The notes beneath the pieces are model-generated. The model saw only the letters and a program-made list of their open reading frames with translations. It ran no database searches and had not been told where the DNA came from. The position numbers and the translations under genes are program-made. DNA of 64,000 nt. It comes from Zavarzinia marina (GTDB taxonomy: Bacteria; Pseudomonadota; Alphaproteobacteria; Zavarziniales; Zavarziniaceae). The stretch spans positions 372,001 through 436,000 of the forward strand of contig NZ_JAKGSB010000001.1 of assembly GCF_021568905.1 (NCBI RefSeq), read 5' to 3'. This document shows positions 35,236 to 44,337 of the stretch, in pieces (within the stretch, counting starts at the first letter, position 1; every line of letters begins with the position of its first letter).

Positions 35236-36627
35236 GTGGTTCTGGTTCTTCACAACGGGGCGACCGGCAAGCGCGAGGAATTCGTGCCCCTGCGCCATGA
35301 TGCCGTCGGCATGTATGTCTGCGGGCCGACGGTCTACGACTATGCCCATATCGGCAACGCGCGCCCCGTCATCGTCTTCGACGTGCTCTACCGGCTCTTG
35401 AAGCGGCGCTATGCTCATGTCCATTACGTCCGCAACATCACCGACGTGGACGACAAGATATCGAACCGCGCCCGCGAGGCCGGGGAGCCGATCGGGGCCA
35501 TCACCGCCCGCACCACCGCCGCCTTTCACGAGGACATGGCCGCCCTGGGCAGCCTGCCGCCGGATGCCGAGCCCCGCGCCACCGCCCATATCGCGAATAT
35601 GATCGCCATGATCGGACGGCTGATCGAGCGCGGCTTTGCCTATGTCGCGGAAGGCCATGTGCTGTTCAGCGTTTCGGCCAAGGCGGACTACGGCAAGCTC
35701 TCCAACCGCTCGCGGGACGAGATGGTGGCCGGCGCCCGCGTCGACGTCGCGCCCTACAAGCGCGATCCGGCGGATTTCACCCTGTGGAAGCCCTCCACCG
35801 GGGACCAGCCCGGCTGGGACAGCCCCTGGGGCCGGGGCCGGCCCGGCTGGCACATCGAATGCAGCGCCATGAGTCTCGCGGAACTGGGAAAGACATTCGA
35901 CATCCACGGCGGTGGCCGCGACCTCGTCTTTCCCCATCACGAGAACGAGGTGGCGCAGTCGGAAGCCGCCAATGGGGCCCCCTTCGTCCGCTATTGGGTG
36001 CACAACGGCTTCCTGACCGTCAACGGCGAGAAGATGTCGAAGAGCCTCGGCAATTTCGTCGTCGTGCGCGATGCCCTGCGGAAGGCGCCGGGCGAGGCGC
36101 TGCGCCTCAACATGCTCTCGACCCATTACCGCGCCCCGATCGACTGGACCGACGAGGGCATCGCCCGCGCGCGCCAGGCCCTCGATCGCTGGTACGGCCT
36201 GATCGAGAAGGCGGAAGCCCATTGGGGCCGCGCCATCGCGCCGGCGGATCATGTTCCCGAGGCGGTGGAAGCCGCCCTCGACGACGACCTGAACACGCCG
36301 AAGGCGATCGCCGAGATGCACGCCATCGCCAACGAGGGTTTCGGCGCCGGGACCGAGGATGCCCTGGTGCCTGCGGCGGCGAAGCTGAAGGCGGCGGGCG
36401 CTGCCCTCGGCATCCTCTCGCAGGAACCGCATCAATGGTTCCGCTGGCAGCCGGCCGGCGATGCCTCGGGGCCGACGGACGACGAGATCGAAACCCTGAT
36501 CGAGGCGCGCAAGACCGCCCGCAAGGCGAGGAATTTCGCCGAGGCGGACCGCATCCGCGACGAACTGGCGGCCCAGGGCGTGATCCTCGAGGATGGACCC
36601 CAGGGCACGAAATGGAAAAGAGCCTGA
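35236..36627 (+). CDS. cysS: cysteinyl-tRNA synthetase
   Basis: A 463-residue class I synthetase. The zinc and HIGH region is MYVCGPTVYDYAHIGNARP, the second zinc segment includes GWHIECSAMS and FPHHENE, and the KMSKS loop is EKMSKSLGNF. The start is GTG 35236 with GGAGG upstream. cimA begins one base after its stop, linking cysteine charging and isoleucine synthesis in one transcript. Confidence 0.97.
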   Translation: MVLVLHNGATGKREEFVPLRHDAVGMYVCGPTVYDYAHIGNARPVIVFDVLYRLLKRRYAHVHYVRNITDVDDKISNRAREAGEPIGAITARTTAAFHEDMAALGSLPPDAEPRATAHIANMIAMIGRLIERGFAYVAEGHVLFSVSAKADYGKLSNRSRDEMVAGARVDVAPYKRDPADFTLWKPSTGDQPGWDSPWGRGRPGWHIECSAMSLAELGKTFDIHGGGRDLVFPHHENEVAQSEAANGAPFVRYWVHNGFLTVNGEKMSKSLGNFVVVRDALRKAPGEALRLNMLSTHYRAPIDWTDEGIARARQALDRWYGLIEKAEAHWGRAIAPADHVPEAVEAALDDDLNTPKAIAEMHAIANEGFGAGTEDALVPAAAKLKAAGAALGILSQEPHQWFRWQPAGDASGPTDDEIETLIEARKTARKARNFAEADRIRDELAAQGVILEDGPQGTKWKRA

Positions 36628-36628
36628 C

Positions 36629-38314
36629 ATGAACGGCCAAGCCGATGGGGCGAAGGAACGCCTCTACCTTTTCGATACGACATTGCGCGACGGTGCGCAG
36701 ACCCGCGGCGTCGACTTCTCGGTCGAGGACAAGCGCGCCATCGCCCTCGCCCTGGATCGTCTCGGCATCGATTACGTCGAGGGCGGCTGGCCCGGCGCCA
36801 ATCCGACCGACACCGCCTTCTTCGGCAATGCCCCGGCCTTCGGCCATGCCGCCTTCACCGCCTTCGGCATGACCCGGCGCCCGGGGCGCAGCGCCGACAA
36901 CGATCCGGGCCTCGCCGCGCTGCTCGACACCAGCGCGACGGCGATCTGCATCGTCGGCAAGACCTGGGATTTCCAGGTCGACGTCGCCCTCGAAATCCCC
37001 CGGTCGGAAAACGTCGACATCATCGGCGACAGCATCCAGCACCTGAAGGCGCGCGGCCGCGAAGCCATGCTGGACGCGGAACATTTCTTCGACGGCTACA
37101 AGGCCAATCCCGCCTATGCTCTCGACTGCCTGCGCGCCGCCCATGGCGCCGGCGCCGACTGGGTCGTGCTGTGCGACACCAATGGCGGCACCCTGCCGCA
37201 TGAGGTGGAACGCATCACCGCGACGGTCGCGGAGAAGATCCCCGGTATCCGCCTGGGTATCCATGCCCATAACGACACGGAAAACGCCGTCGCCAATTCG
37301 CTGGCCGCGATCCGCGCCGGCGCGCGCCAGGTCCAGGGTACCCTGAACGGCCTGGGCGAGCGCTGCGGCAACGCCAATATCGTCAGCCTGATCGGCACCC
37401 TGTGCCTGAAGCCCGAATTCGCGGAACGCTTCGAGACCGGCATTTCGCCGAAGGCCCTGTCCCATCTGACCCAGACCTCGCGTCTTCTCGACGAGATCCT
37501 GAACCGCAGCCCGAACCGCCATCAGCCCTATGTCGGCCAGGCGGCCTTCGCCCACAAGGGCGGACTCCACGTCTCGGCCGTCCTGAAGAACCCGGCGACC
37601 TACGAGCATGTGAAGCCGGAGGCGGTGGGCAACGAGCGCCAGCTCCTGATCTCGGACCAGGCGGGCAAGTCGAACATCCTGGCCCGGCTCCGCGAGGTCG
37701 GCATCGACCTGCCGGCCAAGGATGCCCGCGTCGACCGCCTGCTCGAAGAGGTGAAGGAACGGGAATACCTCGGCTATTCCTATGATGGCGCCGACGCCTC
37801 CTTCGAACTGATGGCGCGCCGCGTGCTGGGCCAGGTGCCGGACTATTTCTTCGTCGACAGCTTCAAGGTCCTGGTCGAGCGGCGTTACAACGCGCGCCGC
37901 GAGCTGGTCACGGTTTCGGAAGCCATCGTCCGGGTCCAGGTCGACGGCGAGAAGATGCTGTCGGTGGGGGAGGGCAACGGCCCGGTCAACGCCCTCGATG
38001 CCGCGCTGCGCCAGGATCTCGGCAAGTATCAGTCCTATATCGACGATCTCGAACTGGTGGACTTCAAGGTGCGCATCCTCCAGCTCGGCAATGGCGGCAC
38101 GTCCAAGGGGCTCGCCAATGTCGATCGCTGGCAGGCCGGCACCGGCGCGGTCACCCGCGTGCTGATCGAGAGCGCGGACGGGGCGGGCAATCGCTGGTCC
38201 ACCGTGGGGGTCTCGCCCAACATCGTCGAAGCGTCGTTCCAGGCCCTGGCGGATTCGATCGTCTACAAGCTCTATCGCGACGGCGCGCCCGCCGGCACGG
38301 CGCCCGCCGAATGA
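36629..38314 (+). CDS. cimA: (R)-citramalate synthase
   Basis: CimA condenses pyruvate with acetyl-CoA to citramalate, the entry to the threonine-independent isoleucine route. The 561-residue protein has a TIM-barrel opening FDTTLRDGAQTRGVDFSVEDK, the HAHNDTENAVANSLAAIRAG metal site, GLGERCGNANIV and a C-terminal LeuA-type allosteric domain. The DGAQTRGVDFS form and length favour CimA over LeuA or homocitrate synthase. Start ATG 36629 follows cysS by one base. Confidence 0.92.
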   Translation: MNGQADGAKERLYLFDTTLRDGAQTRGVDFSVEDKRAIALALDRLGIDYVEGGWPGANPTDTAFFGNAPAFGHAAFTAFGMTRRPGRSADNDPGLAALLDTSATAICIVGKTWDFQVDVALEIPRSENVDIIGDSIQHLKARGREAMLDAEHFFDGYKANPAYALDCLRAAHGAGADWVVLCDTNGGTLPHEVERITATVAEKIPGIRLGIHAHNDTENAVANSLAAIRAGARQVQGTLNGLGERCGNANIVSLIGTLCLKPEFAERFETGISPKALSHLTQTSRLLDEILNRSPNRHQPYVGQAAFAHKGGLHVSAVLKNPATYEHVKPEAVGNERQLLISDQAGKSNILARLREVGIDLPAKDARVDRLLEEVKEREYLGYSYDGADASFELMARRVLGQVPDYFFVDSFKVLVERRYNARRELVTVSEAIVRVQVDGEKMLSVGEGNGPVNALDAALRQDLGKYQSYIDDLELVDFKVRILQLGNGGTSKGLANVDRWQAGTGAVTRVLIESADGAGNRWSTVGVSPNIVEASFQALADSIVYKLYRDGAPAGTAPAE

Positions 38315-38330
38315 GCGACGGGGTCTCGTG

Positions 38331-39188
38331 ATGGTGGACGACGACGCCCCCCGTGCCGAAGGGGCCAATCCCTTCGGCGTCGGCATCGGCTCGCGGCCGA
38401 AGCCCAAGGGCATCGGCGTCGGCCCCGCCGAAGGGCCGGCCCCCGCCGTGGTGCTGGTCACGCCCCAGATGGGGGAGAACATCGGCACCACCGCCCGCGC
38501 CATGGCTAATTTCGGCCTTTCCGAACTTCGTCTCGTCGCCCCGCGCGACGGCTGGCCGAACGAACGCGCCTTTTCCGCCGCCTCCGGCGCCGACTGGATC
38601 CTCCAGGACGCCAAGCTCTATGAGACGACGGCGGAAGCGGTCGCGGACCTGACCCATCTCTATGCGACGACGGCGCGCGACCGCGACATGGTGAAACCCG
38701 TGGTCACGCCGCGCCGCGCCGCCCTCGAATTCAAGGGGCTGATCGACAAGGGACAGAAGCCCGGCATCCTGTTCGGGCCCGAACGGACGGGCCTGGAGAA
38801 CGATGACGTCGCGCTCGCCCATACCATCCTCAGTGTGCCGACCTCGCCGCGCTTCTGGTCGCTCAACCTCGCCCAGGCGGTGCTGCTGATCGGTTACGAA
38901 TGGCACATGCTGGGTGTCGAGGTACCAGAGAAGTTCCTCCGCATCGGCGAGACCCAGCCCGCGACCCAGGCCGAGGTCCAGGGCCTGGTCGATCATCTGG
39001 TGACGGAGCTGGACGAAGCCGGCTTCCTGCGCCCGGTCGAGAAGAAGCCGTCCATGGTGCGCAACATCGTCAGCTTCATCCAGCGCGCCGAACCGACCGG
39101 CCAGGACGTCCGCACCTTCCGCGGCGTCGTTCGCGCCCTGACCCGGCGCTATCAGCGCGGCCAGCCCAAGCCGAAGCCGAAGCGGTAG
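38331..39188 (+). CDS. trmJ: tRNA (cytidine/uridine-2'-O)-methyltransferase, TrmJ type
   Basis: A 285-residue SPOUT-class methyltransferase that 2'-O-methylates position 32 of tRNAs. The knot motifs are MGENIGTTARAMANFGLSELRLV, given here as two pieces MGENIGTTARAM and NFGLSELRLV, then GPERTGLENDD and SLNLAQAVLLIGYE. An N-terminal Pro/Lys/Gly-rich tail of about 35 residues is an extension seen in some relatives. ATG 38331 is preceded by an in-frame GTG. Confidence 0.9.
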   Translation: MVDDDAPRAEGANPFGVGIGSRPKPKGIGVGPAEGPAPAVVLVTPQMGENIGTTARAMANFGLSELRLVAPRDGWPNERAFSAASGADWILQDAKLYETTAEAVADLTHLYATTARDRDMVKPVVTPRRAALEFKGLIDKGQKPGILFGPERTGLENDDVALAHTILSVPTSPRFWSLNLAQAVLLIGYEWHMLGVEVPEKFLRIGETQPATQAEVQGLVDHLVTELDEAGFLRPVEKKPSMVRNIVSFIQRAEPTGQDVRTFRGVVRALTRRYQRGQPKPKPKR

Positions 39189-39203
39189 GGGCGAAACACG
39201 GAC

Positions 39204-39944
39204 CTAGCCGCCCGCCAGCCACGTCCGCGTCGCGTCGTCCGCCGGAAAGAAGATCTCCACCCGCAATTCCTGCAACGTGACGTCGCGCGGCCCGCCCAGG
39301 CCGCCCAGGATGGTCAGGAAGGACAGCGGTCCGGCCGCCGTCGTGAAGCGCGCGGGCAGGAAGGGCTGGCCGTTGCCGCCGGGCGCGGCCAGGGGCTCGC
39401 CCCGCAGATGGGCCAGCACCTCCGCGCGGTCGGGCATGGGCACCCGCAGCCCGGCCTCGTCCTCGAGCAGCGCGATCAGATTGGGCCCGGCGCGCCCGGC
39501 ACTGGCGCGCAACAGGGCGTCGGGCCGGGCGATTTCGGCGATCAGGCGGCCGGCGCCCTGGTTGAAGTCATGCACCGTCCAGGCCGGATCGACCACGATC
39601 GCGGGATTGGGATCGATCCGCGCCAGAAGAAGCCGCAGCGCGTCGCGCGCAAGGCCCAGGCTCGGATCGTCGATCGGCGTCTCCGCCGCCTCGGCCGGCA
39701 GGCCGGCGGCATGCAGCAGGCCGTTGGTCGCGCGCAGCGACAGATCGAGGGCGCGCGAGAGTTTCAGGACGACGTCCCGGCCGGGGCGGGCCCGGCCGGA
39801 TTCGAGGAAGCTGATGTGGCGCTGGGCGACCTCGCTCTCCAGGGAGAGGCCGAGCTGGCTCAGCCGCCGCGCCTGTCGCAACTGGCGCAGCAGACTGGCG
39901 AAGGGCGGGCGCTGACCCGCGAGATCCGCGATGCTTGCCGTCAT
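39204..39944 (-). CDS. XRE-family regulator with MmyB-like ligand domain
   Basis: A 246-residue transcription regulator. Residues 15-75 form a helix-turn-helix (RQLRQARRLSQLGLS, then RHISFLESGRARPGRDVV) of the Cro/CI type. The C-terminal part, with PAWTVHDFNQGAGRLI and ending in the LQELRVEIFFPADDAT segment, matches the MmyB-like ligand-binding domain. Such regulators often control an adjacent small enzyme gene. The next gene upstream on the same strand is a DUF4345 protein, preceded by a palindrome at 40383. Start could also be 39953. Confidence 0.88.
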   Translation of the reverse strand: MTASIADLAGQRPPFASLLRQLRQARRLSQLGLSLESEVAQRHISFLESGRARPGRDVVLKLSRALDLSLRATNGLLHAAGLPAEAAETPIDDPSLGLARDALRLLLARIDPNPAIVVDPAWTVHDFNQGAGRLIAEIARPDALLRASAGRAGPNLIALLEDEAGLRVPMPDRAEVLAHLRGEPLAAPGGNGQPFLPARFTTAAGPLSFLTILGGLGGPRDVTLQELRVEIFFPADDATRTWLAGG

Positions 39945-39968
39945 GGCCGCCATTGTAGCGCGCCCCCG

Positions 39969-40325
39969 TCAGACGAGAAGCAGGGCGGCGCCGGCACCTT
40001 CCATCGCGAGGAAGGCCGCCGGGAACTTGCCGATACGCTGTTCGCGCAGCAGCGCGACCAACCGGCCGAAAGCCATGCCGGCGAGCGCGATACCGACCAC
40101 CACGGCCGGCCCGGCGCCGAGTTCGGGCAGCCACAGGGGCGCGATCAGCACTGCCGCCATGGCGAGACCATAGCCGCCATAGACGGCCTGGATCTCGTTC
40201 CTGGCATCGACGGTCTGGGCCGGCAGGCCGATCGGGGCGAGCATGGCGGCGGGCCGGACGAAGGCGACGAGGCCCATGACCGCGAAGATGACGGCGACGA
40301 AGATGGGGGCGAAACCGAGGCTCAT
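39969..40325 (-). CDS. DUF4345-family small membrane protein
   Basis: A 118-residue protein with four hydrophobic helices and the RNEIQAVYGGYGLAMA segment characteristic of DUF4345. Function unknown. The gene lies 15-25 bases upstream of the XRE regulator on the same strand, so the two may form one transcript controlled by that regulator. Confidence 0.8.
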   Translation of the reverse strand: MSLGFAPIFVAVIFAVMGLVAFVRPAAMLAPIGLPAQTVDARNEIQAVYGGYGLAMAAVLIAPLWLPELGAGPAVVVGIALAGMAFGRLVALLREQRIGKFPAAFLAMEGAGAALLLV

Positions 40326-40382
40326 GGCGCTCTCCTATCGATGGTGACCCGGAAAGGGTCGCGCCGAGAGGGAAGCGCCGCA

Positions 40383-40399
40383 ATTACCTGCCCGGTAAT
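40383..40399. promoter_or_regulatory. 17-bp inverted repeat upstream of the DUF4345-XRE pair
   Basis: ATTACC-TGCCC-GGTAAT is a perfect 6-bp inverted repeat with a 5-base centre. It lies 58 bases upstream of the DUF4345 start and touches the stop codon of the L,D-transpeptidase gene. It is a natural candidate for the nearby XRE regulator. Confidence 0.5.
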
Positions 40400-40875
40400 C
40401 AGGGTCTGATTTCGATCGTGGTGCCGACGGCGACGGTCTCGTAGATCTCGCGGATCGCGGCATTGGAGACGGCGACGCAGCCCGCCGTCCAATCGTAGGG
40501 CAGGGTGACGAAATCGGGCATCCGGTTCGGCTGGCCGTGGATCATGATGTCGCCGCCCGGATCGACGCCGGCCGCCGCCGCACGCGCCCGGTCCGTCGCG
40601 TCGGGATAGGAGACGCGGAGCGAGAGCGTATAGGCGGAAGCGGGGTTCTTGGCGCTGATCCGATAGCGCCCCTCGGGCGTTCGGCCGTCGCCTTCGCGCG
40701 TCTTCGGCCCGACGGGCGAAAAGCCGAGGCGGATATCGTATTCGGCGATCAGGGCGCCCTGGTCATAGAGGCGGAGCTTGCGGTCGGCCTTGTCGATCCG
40801 GATCAGGTCGACGTCGGCCATCGCCGGACCGGCGATGGTCAGGGCGAGACAGGCGAGGGGGATGATCCGTTTCAT
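40399..40875 (-). CDS. L,D-transpeptidase family protein (YkuD)
   Basis: A 158-residue exported protein. A signal peptide, MKRIIPLACLALTIAGPAMA, is followed by a YkuD domain with the catalytic motif MIHGQPN...DWTAGCVAVSN, in which His and the Cys of GCVAVSN are the active residues. Such enzymes form 3-3 peptidoglycan links or anchor lipoproteins. No LysM or other domain is attached. Confidence 0.9.
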   Translation of the reverse strand: MKRIIPLACLALTIAGPAMADVDLIRIDKADRKLRLYDQGALIAEYDIRLGFSPVGPKTREGDGRTPEGRYRISAKNPASAYTLSLRVSYPDATDRARAAAAGVDPGGDIMIHGQPNRMPDFVTLPYDWTAGCVAVSNAAIREIYETVAVGTTIEIRP

Positions 40876-40913
40876 CCCCGAGGATGCGCCGGCGAATGCG
40901 GCGGTTTCGCGGC

Positions 40914-41855
40914 TCAGTGCCGGCGGGCGGCCTTGATCTGCTCGACCAGGGCGAGGGTCTGCACCGCCTGATCCGGGGTCACGCGGGGCGTTCCGCCGGT
41001 GCGGATGGCGGCGAGGAAATCGGCCAATTCATCCAGCAGGGGTTCGCGCCGCCCGACCGGGATCACCGTGTCGACCACCGTGCCGTTTTCGCCCGGCGTA
41101 TGCAGGGTCAGGGTCTGGGCGATGTAATTGGCGGTGGCGACCGCGTGTTCGCCCTTCACCTCGAGGGTCCGGATGCGGATCGGCGTCATGCGGCTGGCGC
41201 TGAAGGCGGTCAGGATCGGGCCCGGGAAGCTGACCAGCGCCGTCGCATAGTCGAAGCCCGGCACGTCCGCGCCGCGCAAGCCGTCGACATGGGCGCCCGC
41301 CGCCACCGGCCGGCCCAGAAGATCGAGCACGACGTCGATATCATGGACCATCAGATCGTCGATCACGTCGACGTCGGTGATGCGGGCCGCCCGCGCCAGG
41401 CGGCGCGCCGTCACGGCGTGAATAGGGCCGAGTTCCGACAGGTGGTCCTTCAGGGCGACCACCGCCGGATTGAAGCGCTCCAGATGGCCGACCGCCAGCA
41501 CGACGCCCGCCGCCTTGCCCAGGTCCGCGATGCGCGCCCCTTTCGCCGCCGACAGGGCAAGCGGCTTCTCGATCATGCAATGGGTGCCGGCGGCGATGAA
41601 ACGCGCCGCCAGGTCGACATGGGTGGTCGACGGGGTGACGATGGAGACGGCGTCGACGGCCGGCAGATCGTCCAGATCGGCGAAGGTCGGCACCTGGAAC
41701 TGGCTTTCCGCCAGGGCGCGGTTCTCGGCATGGGGATCGACGGCACCGACGATGGTGACGCCCGGCAGACGGGCGTAGCAGCGCAGGTGATTGCGGCCCA
41801 TGTTGCCGCAGCCGACGACGGCGACGCGAAGGGGGGAGGCGGAAGTCTCGGTCAT
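40914..41855 (-). CDS. Gfo/Idh/MocA-family oxidoreductase
   Basis: A 313-residue NAD(P)-dependent sugar-type oxidoreductase. The N-terminal Rossmann motif VAVVGCGNMGRNHLR, the EKPLALS dinucleotide-binding segment with the usual Lys, and a C-terminal alpha/beta domain with MVHDIDVVLDLLG are present. The substrate is unknown; UDP-sugar and inositol dehydrogenases share this fold. It is 38 bases from the L,D-transpeptidase gene on the same strand. Confidence 0.9.
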   Translation of the reverse strand: MTETSASPLRVAVVGCGNMGRNHLRCYARLPGVTIVGAVDPHAENRALAESQFQVPTFADLDDLPAVDAVSIVTPSTTHVDLAARFIAAGTHCMIEKPLALSAAKGARIADLGKAAGVVLAVGHLERFNPAVVALKDHLSELGPIHAVTARRLARAARITDVDVIDDLMVHDIDVVLDLLGRPVAAGAHVDGLRGADVPGFDYATALVSFPGPILTAFSASRMTPIRIRTLEVKGEHAVATANYIAQTLTLHTPGENGTVVDTVIPVGRREPLLDELADFLAAIRTGGTPRVTPDQAVQTLALVEQIKAARRH

Positions 41856-41937
41856 GATGGCGTCGGCTTAAACGCCGGGGTCCGAAAAGGCAATGGCGAG
41901 CCGTAACTTCGCCGCGTTCGGGAGCGAAATTGACGAT

Positions 41938-42843
41938 ATGACACAGGTATCCGCTTCATCGTCCAAACGTCGCCGCCCCACCGCCTGGCCCTGGCGGGAC
42001 CGGCGCGGCCGTTTCTCCCCCTTGAAGGCCGCCGTACTGGCGGCACTGGTGCTGCCCGGCATCGGCCTTGCCGTGCAATGGGGGGCGGGCGCGCTCCAGC
42101 CCCGGCCGCTGGAGGAGATCATCCATGCGACCGGGCTCTGGGGCATCCGCTTCCTCCTGCTGTCGCTCTGCCTGACGCCGATCCGGCAGGAGAGCCGCTA
42201 TGCCGATCTGGTGCTGGTCCGGCGCATGATCGGGGTCGGGGCCTTCGCCTGGCTCTTCGTCCACCTCGGCTTCTATGTCGCCGATCAGGCCTTCGATCTG
42301 GGGCTCGTGCTGCGCGAGGTGCTGGGGCGCTTCTATCTGACCCTCGGCGCCATCGCGCTGATCGTACTGGCGGCGCTGGCCGCGACCTCGACCGACGGCA
42401 TGGTGAAGCGGCTCGGCGCGCGGCGCTGGCGGGGGCTGCACCGGCTGGTTTACGGCGCCGGCGTGCTCGCCATCGTGCATTTCTTCATGCAGTCGAAGGC
42501 CGACCCGGGCGAGGCGACGGTGGCCGCCGGGCTCTATTGCTGGGCCATGCTGCGCCGGGCGGTGCCCGGGCTCGGGCTGGCGGGAATCGCGTTGGCCGCC
42601 GTGACCGCCATGATCGGCGCCGGCGTGGCCGAGGCGGCGTTCCTGTTCTTCCTGCGCAACATCGAGCCGGCCCGGGTGCTGGCCGCCAATCTCGATTTCG
42701 CCTTCGGGCCGCGGCCGGCGGTCTGGGCCGGCATCATCGTCCTTGTCGCCGAAGTGCTGTTCAGCCTTCGGCGGCGCGCCGCGCTTCGAGTTCGCGGTGG
42801 ATCCGGGTCAGCGCCGTCGCGTCCAGCGGATAGCGCCGCATGA
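41938..42843 (+). CDS. msrQ: MsrQ/YedZ-like heme membrane protein with C-terminal extension
   Basis: A ferric-reductase-like membrane protein of 301 residues. MsrQ passes electrons to the periplasmic methionine-sulfoxide reductase MsrP. The core, with FVHLGFYVADQAF and a later RGLHRLVYGAGVLAIVHFF, holds the predicted heme-binding histidines in membrane helices. About 95 residues beyond the usual end add two or three more membrane helices. No msrP gene is adjacent, so the partner must be elsewhere. ATG 41893 is an alternative start. The last 83 bases overlap the oppositely oriented MFS gene. Confidence 0.8.
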   Translation: MTQVSASSSKRRRPTAWPWRDRRGRFSPLKAAVLAALVLPGIGLAVQWGAGALQPRPLEEIIHATGLWGIRFLLLSLCLTPIRQESRYADLVLVRRMIGVGAFAWLFVHLGFYVADQAFDLGLVLREVLGRFYLTLGAIALIVLAALAATSTDGMVKRLGARRWRGLHRLVYGAGVLAIVHFFMQSKADPGEATVAAGLYCWAMLRRAVPGLGLAGIALAAVTAMIGAGVAEAAFLFFLRNIEPARVLAANLDFAFGPRPAVWAGIIVLVAEVLFSLRRRAALRVRGGSGSAPSRPADSAA

Positions 42844-44200
42844 CCAGGGCACCGGCGACATTCATCGCCATCGGCAGGAAGACATAGAGCACGATCAGCG
42901 CGGCCAGGCCCGGGATCGGCGCATCCGGCGGCAGATCGGCAACCGCTGCCGGCGAGAAGCCGAAGAGGTCGAGCAGGGGATAGGTCACCCCGACCGCCAG
43001 CGCGAAGCCGATCTTGTTGGTCATGGTCAGCAGGCCGTAGAAGAGGCCGGTGCGGCTGCGCCCGGTGCGCAGTTCGTCCTCGTCCGCCGCATCCGCGATC
43101 AGCGCCTTCAGGAGGAAGGTGCCCGAAGCGAAGCCGAGACCATAGAGCAGGGTCAGGGTGACGAGCGCGGTATCGTTGCCCGGCCCGAGGAAGACGAAGA
43201 AGAAGCCGATCACGCAGTTCCACACCGCGCCGATCGCGAAGGCGCGATGCTTGCCGAAGCGATACGAGATGGCGAGCCAGATCGGAATGCCGAGGATGCC
43301 GGCGACGAAATAGCCGAGCAGCAGGGTGGAGGTCAGATGGGGCGCCCGGACCACCGATTCGACCATGAAGACGAAGAGCGCGCCGGTCACCGCCGGCGGC
43401 ACGCCCGCCAGCAGATCGGCCAGCAGGATCCGCTTCACGTAGGGATTGCGGGCGATGGTGATCACCGCCTCGCGCAGCGACAGATGGGCTTCGCCACAGC
43501 CTTTGCGGCTGGGCGGGTCCGGCACCCGGGTCAGCGCCAGGACGGCGCCCAGGGGGAAGATGACGATGACGAACCAGCCCATGGCGGCGATGCCGTCCGC
43601 CCGCTCGGCGTCGCCCGCCAGTTCGATCAGTGCCGGCATGGCCAGGACCGCGACCATGCCGATGATTCCGGCCATCTCGCGCCAGCCCTGGATGCGGCTG
43701 CGCTGGTGATAGTCGGGGGAGAGTTCGGCGCCCCAGGACATGTGGCTGATCACGCCGAGGGCATAGCCCGCGTACATCACGATCAGCCAGATGAAGACAT
43801 GCAGCGGCCCGGCGCCTTCGGGCGGCATGAACAATTGCCAGGTGCCGAGGCACATCAGGGGCACCGCCAGGGCCAGCAGGGGCCGGCGTCGGCCGAAACG
43901 GCTGCGCACCCGGTCGCTGATCGCGCCGAGCGCCAGATCGGCGGCGAGATCGAACAGGCGGCACACCATGAAGATCTGGCCGACCAGGGTCAGGCCCAGG
44001 CCCATTTCCTTGGCATAGAAGGGCGGCAGATAGACGGCGACCGGCAGGCCGATGGCATAGAGGCCGAGGGCCGGGGCCGAAAAGGCCGCCAGCATGCCGC
44101 GCGGCACCGCCTTCGCCGCCCGGGCGCCCTTTTCCGTCATGGGCCCATGGCGTTCGGCGACGCCCTCCGCCTCGGCGGATGCCGTTTCGATCGAAGCCAT
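42761..44200 (-). CDS. MFS transporter of the GPH/MelB sodium symporter type
   Basis: A 479-residue protein with about 12 membrane helices. The loop DLALGAISDRVRSRFGRRRP is the hallmark of the glycoside-pentoside-hexuronide:cation symporters (MelB relatives), and GIPIWLAISYRFGKHRA repeats it in the second half. The substrate could be a sugar, steroid or peptide derivative. ATG 44200 has GGGAGG upstream, which sets the start. Its 3' end overlaps the msrQ-like gene tail-to-tail by 83 bases. Confidence 0.88.
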   Translation of the reverse strand: MASIETASAEAEGVAERHGPMTEKGARAAKAVPRGMLAAFSAPALGLYAIGLPVAVYLPPFYAKEMGLGLTLVGQIFMVCRLFDLAADLALGAISDRVRSRFGRRRPLLALAVPLMCLGTWQLFMPPEGAGPLHVFIWLIVMYAGYALGVISHMSWGAELSPDYHQRSRIQGWREMAGIIGMVAVLAMPALIELAGDAERADGIAAMGWFVIVIFPLGAVLALTRVPDPPSRKGCGEAHLSLREAVITIARNPYVKRILLADLLAGVPPAVTGALFVFMVESVVRAPHLTSTLLLGYFVAGILGIPIWLAISYRFGKHRAFAIGAVWNCVIGFFFVFLGPGNDTALVTLTLLYGLGFASGTFLLKALIADAADEDELRTGRSRTGLFYGLLTMTNKIGFALAVGVTYPLLDLFGFSPAAVADLPPDAPIPGLAALIVLYVFLPMAMNVAGALVMRRYPLDATALTRIHRELEARRAAEG

Positions 44201-44337
44201 ACCGAACCTCCCCTCGCGGCCTTCTTGGGTTTTTTCGTTGCGACCGCAGGGGCACAGCCTGCAATTCCGCGCCCGGTGGGTCAAGCGTCCGCGCGGTTAC
44301 GAAATCTTCAGGGAATCGGGCCTAGGGTTGCGGACAT

